Shown here: piece by piece, positions 27,303 to 34,537 of the stretch
Layout: each line of letters begins with the position of its first letter
Numbering within the stretch: position 1 is the first letter of the stretch
Program-made: the position numbers and the translations under genes
DNA from: Candidatus Saganbacteria bacterium
GTDB lineage: Bacteria; Margulisbacteria; WOR-1; O2-12-FULL-45-9
DNA length: 36,555 bases
Assembly: GCA_016219705.1 (NCBI GenBank)
Contig: JACRKQ010000016.1
Coordinates: 1 to 36,555, forward strand
Direction: 5' to 3'
Notes under the pieces: model-generated
Seen by the model: only the letters and a program-made list of their open reading frames with translations
Databases searched by the model: none
What the model was told of the DNA's origin: nothing

Positions 27303-28504
27303 TAGGCCATTTTAGTTAAAAAATCTCTAACATTGACATGTTTGATCCCATTGTAATGACCGGCCGCGGTCTCGTCCATGGAAACGACAAATTTGGGATA
27401 ATTATCCTGAATGGCCAAAAGGTTGCCAAATTCCCTATCTCTGATTTTTTCATCAGAGATCAAGTAAGCAACCTGGACGTAAATTTTTTCATCCCCTCTT
27501 TCACAGACAAAGTTAATTTCTTTGTTTTTTAGTTGTCCCACGGTCACGTTATAACCGGAGGTTTTTAGATGAAGAAAAACCAGGTTCTCCAGAATTTTGC
27601 TGATATCGGTTTGTTTATATCCGACGATAGAGTGGCGCAATCCCAGGTCCTCGAAATAATATTTTTCTCCGATTTCAAAAATTCTTTTGCCGATAATATC
27701 GGAACGGCAAGTTTTGAAAACCAGGAAAGCCTGCGTTAAATGGGTCAGGTAATTTAGCACCACGTTGGGCGGCATTTTGGTCTTTTGCGACTTCAAGAAA
27801 TCGCTGATTTTTTTTGCAGAGACCAGTGAGCCAACGTTGTCCGCCAGAAAAGCGACCAGCCGCTCTAAAAATTCAGAGTTCCTAATTTTAAAACGACGAA
27901 CTACATCTTTATAGAGAATGGCGTTATAAATGTTCCTTAAATAATCATAAACAACCGCGTCTTCAAGTTCTAAATTTATCAGATAAGGCAAACCGCCATA
28001 TTTTATATAGCTCATAAGAGCAGCAGACGAATTTTTTAGTTTGTGAAATTCAAGAAATTCAGGGTAAGAAAGACCAAAGATTTTTACTTCAATATACCGG
28101 CCGCTCAAATGTGTGGCTAGCTCGCCAGAAAGTAAATTGGCATTGCTACCGGTGCAGTAAAGATCATATTTTCCTCTAGCCTGAAGGTCTCTAAGGGCCT
28201 TTTCAAAACCAGCAATTTCTTGGATTTCATCTATAAATATATAGGCTTTCCCTCTCCCCTTAGTTTTTGCTTTGATATAAGCCAGCAGATCGGTATGAGT
28301 TTTAATAAATTCAAATTCATTCAGTTCTTTATTAATGTAAACGATGGAAACCTCTTTTTTCTTTTTGATAATGTCTATGATCTGGTAAAGCAGGTAGCTT
28401 TTTCCTACCCGGCGCTGACCAATAATAACTTTGATCAGGTTTTTGTCAAAATAAGGACGCAGCTTGTTCAGGTATAAATCACGTTTTTTATATGTTTTAA
28501 TCAT
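27302..28504 (-). CDS. AAA ATPase with DUF4143-like C-terminus and degenerate nuclease motif
   Basis: Walker A GQRRVGKSYLLYQ, Walker B AYIFIDEIQEI; C-terminal KEINFVCERGDEKIYVQVAYL replaces the usual EVD...ExK. Confidence 0.85.
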   Translation of the reverse strand: MIKTYKKRDLYLNKLRPYFDKNLIKVIIGQRRVGKSYLLYQIIDIIKKKKEVSIVYINKELNEFEFIKTHTDLLAYIKAKTKGRGKAYIFIDEIQEIAGFEKALRDLQARGKYDLYCTGSNANLLSGELATHLSGRYIEVKIFGLSYPEFLEFHKLKNSSAALMSYIKYGGLPYLINLELEDAVVYDYLRNIYNAILYKDVVRRFKIRNSEFLERLVAFLADNVGSLVSAKKISDFLKSQKTKMPPNVVLNYLTHLTQAFLVFKTCRSDIIGKRIFEIGEKYYFEDLGLRHSIVGYKQTDISKILENLVFLHLKTSGYNVTVGQLKNKEINFVCERGDEKIYVQVAYLISDEKIRDREFGNLLAIQDNYPKFVVSMDETAAGHYNGIKHVNVRDFLTKMA

Positions 28505-28539
28505 GACTATAAATCCTTAGATATAGTGTAATAGTTATA

Positions 28540-28568
28540 ATTATATGTAAAACTAATTTAGGTGTCAA
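28540..28568 (-). promoter_or_regulatory. Full-consensus sigma70-type promoter TTGACA-N17-TATAAT for the ATPase at 28504
   Basis: Minus strand: TTGACA (28568-28563), TATAAT (28545-28540); palindrome TATAATTATA at 28536-28545 overlaps the -10. Confidence 0.65.
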
Positions 28569-28591
28569 GTCTCGGCTCAAAACTGTAGGTG

Positions 28592-30421
28592 TTACTCCAC
28601 CGTCACTGACTTGGCAAGGTTCCTGGGCTGATCAACATGACAGCCGCGCTTGACGGCGATATAATACGCCAGGAGCTGAAGCGGGATAACCGCCAGAATG
28701 GGGGAGAGGGCTTCAGAGGTTTTGGGGATAAAGATCGCTTCATCAACGCGCTCTTTGATCTCTTCATTGCCGACGCAGGCAACAGCGATCACTATGCCGC
28801 CACGCGCCTTGACCTCTTCAATGTTGCCAAGAATTTTATCATAACGCCGGCCCGCTAAAGCCAGCACTACCACCGGCATATGCTGATCAATCAAAGCGAT
28901 CGGGCCGTGCTTCATCTCGGCGGCCGGGTAACCTTCCGCGTGGATGTAGGAGACTTCCTTAAGCTTCAGCGCCCCTTCCAGGGCGATGGGGAACCCTTTG
29001 CCCCGTCCGAGATAGAGGGCATTGGTCGCTTTGGACAAGCATTCGGCGATTTTTTCCGCCGCCGGCTCACAGTAAAGGGCGTCTTCAACTTTGCCGGGTA
29101 GCTCGATCAGATCATTAATAAACTTGATCGATTCCGTATCGCTGATAAGTCCCCGGCGCTTGCCGAAAAGAATGGCCAGAAGATAGAGGACCGTTAGCTG
29201 GGTGGTGAAAGCTTTGGTTGAGGCGACCCCGATTTCCGGTCCCGCGTTGGTATAAACAACCCCGTGCGACTCGCGGGCGATGGAAGAGCCGACAACGTTG
29301 CAAATGGAGATTACCTTGGCATTCTGCGCCTTAGCCTCCCAAACAGCGCCGAGCGTATCGGCGGTCTCGCCAGACTGGGTAATGGCGATCACCAGGGTAT
29401 TTTTATCGATGATGGGGTGGCGATAACGGAACTCGGCGGCGTATTCGACTTCAGTCGGGATCCGGGCAAATTGTTCAAAAAGATATTCGCCAATCAGCGC
29501 GGCGTGCCAGGAAGTGCCGCAGGCGGTAAAAACAATCCGGTTTACCTGGCGGATCTCTTCGTCAGAAAGATTTAATTCATCGAAGTGGATCCTATGGCTC
29601 TCGGCGGCGATGCGGCCCTCAATGGTTTTCCTGATGGCGCTGGGCTGTTCATGAATCTCCTTTAACATAAAATGGGAGTAACCGCCTTTTTCCGCCGACT
29701 GCGGGTCCCAGGAGATTAATTCTTTCTTTTTAATGACCGGGCTGCCGTCCAGGGTAAAAACTTTGATCTGGTTTTTTGTCAGAATGGCGATCTCGCCGTT
29801 GTCTAATTTGATAATCTCGTCGGTATATTTAAGAATCGCCGGGATATCGGAAGAAATAAAATATTCTTTGTCGCCAAATCCGACAATCAAGGGGCTGCCG
29901 GAACGGGCGACAATGATCTGGTCCGGCGCGTGTTCGGAGATGACCGCTAAAGCATAAGAGCCGCGGACAAATTTGAGCGCCAAAGCGACCGCTTTTAATA
30001 AGTCGCCATGATAATTATCCTCGATTAAATGGGCAAGAACTTCTGTATCGGTTGTTGAGCTGAACTTATGGCCTTTTTCATGCAGTTGGCGGCGCAGTTC
30101 CAAATAATTTTCAATAATGCCGTTATGGACGACGGCGATCTTACCGGTACAGTCTTCATGAGGATGGGAATTGGAGTCAGATGGTTGGCCGTGAGTGGCC
30201 CAGCGGGTATGGCCGATGCCGATCTCGCCGCTAATGGGGCGCTGTTTCAAAAACGTTTCCAGTTCGATGATTTTACCGGCGCGTTTGGAGACAAAAATTT
30301 TATTATTATCGAGAGTGGCGATGCCGGCGGAATCATAGCCCCGGTACTCGAGCTTCTTTAATCCCTCGAGGATAAAGGGGACGGCTTCTTTCTTACCAAT
30401 GTAGCCGAATATACCGCACAT
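28592..30421 (-). CDS. glmS: Glutamine-fructose-6-phosphate aminotransferase (isomerizing)
   Basis: MCGIFGYIGKKEAVPFILEGLKKLEYRGYDSAGIA ... YIAVKRGCHVDQPRNLAKSVTVE*. Confidence 0.98.
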   Translation of the reverse strand: MCGIFGYIGKKEAVPFILEGLKKLEYRGYDSAGIATLDNNKIFVSKRAGKIIELETFLKQRPISGEIGIGHTRWATHGQPSDSNSHPHEDCTGKIAVVHNGIIENYLELRRQLHEKGHKFSSTTDTEVLAHLIEDNYHGDLLKAVALALKFVRGSYALAVISEHAPDQIIVARSGSPLIVGFGDKEYFISSDIPAILKYTDEIIKLDNGEIAILTKNQIKVFTLDGSPVIKKKELISWDPQSAEKGGYSHFMLKEIHEQPSAIRKTIEGRIAAESHRIHFDELNLSDEEIRQVNRIVFTACGTSWHAALIGEYLFEQFARIPTEVEYAAEFRYRHPIIDKNTLVIAITQSGETADTLGAVWEAKAQNAKVISICNVVGSSIARESHGVVYTNAGPEIGVASTKAFTTQLTVLYLLAILFGKRRGLISDTESIKFINDLIELPGKVEDALYCEPAAEKIAECLSKATNALYLGRGKGFPIALEGALKLKEVSYIHAEGYPAAEMKHGPIALIDQHMPVVVLALAGRRYDKILGNIEEVKARGGIVIAVACVGNEEIKERVDEAIFIPKTSEALSPILAVIPLQLLAYYIAVKRGCHVDQPRNLAKSVTVE

Positions 30422-31753
30422 TTATTGATTAAGTATCGTCTCGACTTCTTGCTTAGCTAACTTTAATTGTTCGCGGATTTTGGTCTGATTGTATTCCGCG
30501 CCGGAGGTGACATAATCCCACATGATGCCGAAGCGACGGGTCAGGATCGGTTCCAAAAGTCCCCAACTGGGGATGGGCGGATAAGTTTTGCCGTAAAGCA
30601 CCGCATCCTTGAAAATTTTCCGGTGCGGATCATTGGCAAAGAAAGGATCGGAAAAAGCCTCCAGCCTGGCCGGTAGGAAACCGGAAACTTTAGCGTAATC
30701 GACTTGCTGTTGTTTAGCCGTCAGATATTGCATCACGGCAAAAGCGCCGGCCTTATTCTTCGCTTGTTTGAAAATCCCTAAATCTGATCCGCCGACAAAA
30801 GTATAGCGACCCTTGGGTCCCCGGGGATATCCGGTCACCGCAAAGTTGCGGGAAGTAAGGCTGCCAAACGCGCCGCCTTCAGACGCCGGGCGGGTCAAAG
30901 TCTTCACTTCATACGGGCCGTCAAAATACATAGCGCAAGCCCCATCATTAAAATTACCGCTGACCTGGGCGGTATTTAATTCCAGGTATTCAGTGGGGAC
31001 GTAGCCCTCGCGCACCAGGTCAATGTAGTAGGAGACAGCGGCAAAAACAGCGTCGCTATCGAGCAGGCAATGCTTGCGGTCTGGCGAGAGGAAATCGCCG
31101 CCAGCCATCCAGATCCAGGGAGCCAAGGCGTGGATAACATTCCAATCGTTTTTCCCGGACATACCGAAGGCGGCAACCGGCTTGTCTTCGATAACAATAT
31201 CAGCGTCGTGGATTTTTTTCAAAGCCGCCTTAAACGAATCCCAGGTAGCGAGGTCCAAGCTGGCCACACCGGCTTTTTTCAGGACATCGCTGCGGAAGTA
31301 AAGAGCGCGGGCGTCAACTAACCAGGGAATGGCGGTAATCTTGCCGGAGTTTTCTACTCCGGTAGTCGTCCAACTGACAGGGACGAAGGCCTTTGAGCCG
31401 CCCAATGAGGTGATAGCTTCTTTGGAGATCTCTTCCAGCGCGCCCATGGCGGTGATAGCGGAAACCCAGGTGGAGCCGAGCTGAACGATGTCGGGAACGT
31501 CGCCGGAGGTGGCGGCCGTCGTGATCTTTGACCAGGCGGCGCCCCAGTCGACCGAAGTAATTTTTACTTTGAGACCGGTTTTTTCCTCAAACGGTTTTAA
31601 TAATTTTTCCAGATCAGCCACCGGCTCCAGGGAATTGGGCATGACCCACATTTCCACGACGTTATTGGCGGCAGTTTTTTTAGCGGGAGCGCAACCAACG
31701 ACAAATGAACAAATGACTAATAAAATGACAAATGGAATTATTTTATTTTTCAC
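30422..31753 (-). CDS. Extracellular solute-binding protein, family 1 (sugar ABC-type lipoprotein)
   Basis: FVVGCAP lipobox; VEMWVMPNSLEPVADLEKLLKPFEEKTGLKVKITSVDWGAAWSKITTAATSGDVPDIVQLGSTW. Confidence 0.9.
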   Translation of the reverse strand: MKNKIIPFVILLVICSFVVGCAPAKKTAANNVVEMWVMPNSLEPVADLEKLLKPFEEKTGLKVKITSVDWGAAWSKITTAATSGDVPDIVQLGSTWVSAITAMGALEEISKEAITSLGGSKAFVPVSWTTTGVENSGKITAIPWLVDARALYFRSDVLKKAGVASLDLATWDSFKAALKKIHDADIVIEDKPVAAFGMSGKNDWNVIHALAPWIWMAGGDFLSPDRKHCLLDSDAVFAAVSYYIDLVREGYVPTEYLELNTAQVSGNFNDGACAMYFDGPYEVKTLTRPASEGGAFGSLTSRNFAVTGYPRGPKGRYTFVGGSDLGIFKQAKNKAGAFAVMQYLTAKQQQVDYAKVSGFLPARLEAFSDPFFANDPHRKIFKDAVLYGKTYPPIPSWGLLEPILTRRFGIMWDYVTSGAEYNQTKIREQLKLAKQEVETILNQ

Positions 31754-31821
31754 GAGGGGATCTCCTTTCTATTCTATGTAATAGAGGATATTATAGCATA
31801 AAAGCATAGAGATAAAAATTG

Positions 31822-34488
31822 TTATGGCGTCATCGTTCGCGGGACATAAATTGGCATGGGCCGGCTGCCAAGACTGACTGTATTGCCTGCTCTAGCGGCG
31901 GTAACGGTGACAAAATAATCTTCACCTGCTTGAGCCGCAGTACGGGAACTAAAAGCAGCGTTTGGCGTAGTGGTTCCTGGTAGTGTTTCGATGAGGGTTG
32001 CTCCTCTGGAAAGGGCAAAGGTGAAGGTGGTTAATGTTCCAGCCGGCGGAGGATTTAAACCGACTGGGAGCGAATTATCAATGAAAGCGGCTGGAGATGG
32101 GAGCGTAATTGTTGGAATTTGGACACCGCCCGGAAGAGGATAAAACGTCCCGATGGCGCCGGCGCCTGATGCGGAAGTTAATCGGACATTATAAATTTGA
32201 GGAGCTGTTCTCAAAGCAATTCTTCCTGACACACGATAAGCGCCAGTTAATTCTTCAGAAAAACCAGAATCATCAAGCAGCTCTCGGCTTTCTGGTGTTA
32301 AACTGGCGGCTGTAACTGGGAGACCACAGGAATCGAGCCATCTCATGTTAAAGGTGTAAGTATTACTATCACCCATGACGGCTGATGATGGAGTGGCTGT
32401 CAAGCCTTCTCTTGTAACATTAAGACCAACCGGGCTGGTGTTTGGCGGACAAGATCCTGCCGCCGGCGCTTCATGGGCGAAAACTTCCATAACAACATAA
32501 TATCTATCATCGGGACAGGCGCCGGTGATGCGGGCGAAAACAAAAACCCTGCCTGTTGTTGTTGGCATATATGTGATGGTTGCGCCTGTTCCTGATCTGG
32601 ACAGGGCATCCATTTCTGTCCAGGTGGCTGGCAATGAATCAGTCGTTACTCCCCAGTCAATGGTTGCGCCGGTCGGAGCATTTCTTAGCGAGTAGATCCC
32701 GTTTCGCCCGACTTGAACATATGATGGCGGATTAATTTCTGGCTCCACTGGCCTGAATGAAGGATAGACCTCTAATGTACCGATTCGGCTTCCATCAGCG
32801 GCTTGTAAAGCAGGGAACATGCCGGCGCCATTAAGCAGGGCATCACCGCGAGCGGCGCGGACATAACCGGTAATAATCGCTCTGCTGTCGCTGATTTGAG
32901 TTAGAGGCGTGCCGGGGACAGGACACAGCAGATCAGTTAAACTGCTCTCGTCAATTCGTGATGGATTGGGACAGCCACCTGTTGAAGCTGGGAGAATGAA
33001 AGTCCATTGAACAGCTTCTCTGGCGCCGCGAGTATGCGCGGCCGGGGAAATTGTCGAAGCGCCGGGACGAATAGTGCAGATCCGCGTGCCGGCAGGATAA
33101 ACGTGGAGCCGCGGCGCGGCTCCGGGTATGGGATATCTGGCGCCACTGGCGGTAATGACAGTAACGGAAATAGCATGATCGCCAACCGGCAGACTAGCAA
33201 CAGTATAGATTGGGAGAGAAGTTGTAGCTACGGGTCGTCCATTTACTTGCCATTCATATTGGGCGCCGGCCACTGTTTCGGTGAGGTTAACCCGGGCGTC
33301 CTGGCCAAAATTTATGTCGGTATCCTGCAGTCTGATTTGCGGCACGATCGGATAGATTGATGGAAAAGGAATCCGCAAAATGGCGCTGGAATTTGGGGGA
33401 CGATCTGGATCATGCACAATTATAACGGGAGTAAATAGGGAAACAAGGCCATTCGGTTGGCCAGAAATGGTAAAAGTCCGGCCGTCGGAACTTATCTCCA
33501 GAGCAGGATCGGTAAAAAAGGCAGACAAACTATTCAGTGAAGCCTCCCTATCATTCATATCAACCTGAAAAGGCTGGCCGTTACAATTAGCGCGCGTAAC
33601 AGAATAAGAGATTCTGGTTGTTGCTCCCAGGACAACTCTGGGCGACGGATCCTCGCGATCGGCATTGGGAGTAGAATAGCAGGTATTCCCACCGCCCCCG
33701 ACGTTAAAAGTTGAGGAGATTGGAGCACTGCCGCCAAAAGTGATCCTAACTTGATGCGTGCCAGTTTCACGTGGAATCTCTGTATGGGAATAATTTAAAC
33801 CGATTGTGGACATGATAGATATTGTTGACATATTAGATGGAAAGGTTATCATAATATTTGGCTCTGCAGTAGAGCAGCCAGCCGGAATAATATTAGCTGG
33901 GACAGTGATAGTTACTGAACGACGAAGAACGGGACTTGTTGGTGTAATGGAAATAACGGAAGAATTGATATTGGTTGGGGCGCAATTATTATTTCCTCCT
34001 CTTAGTGTGGGATTAACATAATCTGGAAGAATATTAAAGGACTTTTCATTCATTGTTCCACGAACGAGATCTCGGACGACAATTTGCGGAGTGTTGCCGG
34101 AGCTTGATGTCCACAATGTTTCGATTGTCATCCTACTTTCATAAATGTTGTTGCCCATAGAACGCATGGGGAAAGTTGCTGTTCCAATGCGCAGGGTTAC
34201 TTGTAGTTGAGCATTTGCCGCTCTGTCGCAAGAGAAGACTCTATGAGCTTGAAAAATGTAAGAATCGCCGGCATGCACCTGATCGGTGGGTGGGACTGTT
34301 GTGCCCGGGAGCGGCTGACGTAAAGGAGCTAAAATGGCCTGTTCCAGGTCTGGCTTGTGACCATTAGAAGAACAAGCGGATGTTTCGCTCGGGCTGGAAC
34401 AGCCGCTGATGGCGACAGCAGGCCCAAAGTGAGGAGTTAAGCCTAGGGCGGCTAGAATTAAAGGTTTTAATCGTGCTGTAACAACCAT
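31822..34488 (-). CDS. Large surface lipoprotein with multiple Ig-like repeats
   Basis: AISGC lipobox-like motif; repeated Ser/Thr/Pro/Gly-rich beta segments (SVTVITASGARYPIPGAAPRLHVYP, YNVRLTSASGAGAIG...). Confidence 0.6.
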   Translation of the reverse strand: MVVTARLKPLILAALGLTPHFGPAVAISGCSSPSETSACSSNGHKPDLEQAILAPLRQPLPGTTVPPTDQVHAGDSYIFQAHRVFSCDRAANAQLQVTLRIGTATFPMRSMGNNIYESRMTIETLWTSSSGNTPQIVVRDLVRGTMNEKSFNILPDYVNPTLRGGNNNCAPTNINSSVISITPTSPVLRRSVTITVPANIIPAGCSTAEPNIMITFPSNMSTISIMSTIGLNYSHTEIPRETGTHQVRITFGGSAPISSTFNVGGGGNTCYSTPNADREDPSPRVVLGATTRISYSVTRANCNGQPFQVDMNDREASLNSLSAFFTDPALEISSDGRTFTISGQPNGLVSLFTPVIIVHDPDRPPNSSAILRIPFPSIYPIVPQIRLQDTDINFGQDARVNLTETVAGAQYEWQVNGRPVATTSLPIYTVASLPVGDHAISVTVITASGARYPIPGAAPRLHVYPAGTRICTIRPGASTISPAAHTRGAREAVQWTFILPASTGGCPNPSRIDESSLTDLLCPVPGTPLTQISDSRAIITGYVRAARGDALLNGAGMFPALQAADGSRIGTLEVYPSFRPVEPEINPPSYVQVGRNGIYSLRNAPTGATIDWGVTTDSLPATWTEMDALSRSGTGATITYMPTTTGRVFVFARITGACPDDRYYVVMEVFAHEAPAAGSCPPNTSPVGLNVTREGLTATPSSAVMGDSNTYTFNMRWLDSCGLPVTAASLTPESRELLDDSGFSEELTGAYRVSGRIALRTAPQIYNVRLTSASGAGAIGTFYPLPGGVQIPTITLPSPAAFIDNSLPVGLNPPPAGTLTTFTFALSRGATLIETLPGTTTPNAAFSSRTAAQAGEDYFVTVTAARAGNTVSLGSRPMPIYVPRTMTP

Positions 34489-34537
34489 TTTTTTTCTACC
34501 TCCTTCATTAGTCTAGCTAATTTGGACCTCTAAAACA

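Noticed and set aside
27237-28657. Canonical Tn7 insertion at attTn7 downstream of glmS
   Set aside because: Tn7 makes a short target duplication downstream of glmS, not a ~66 bp duplicated coding tail, and no tnsABCD-like genes are present in the window.
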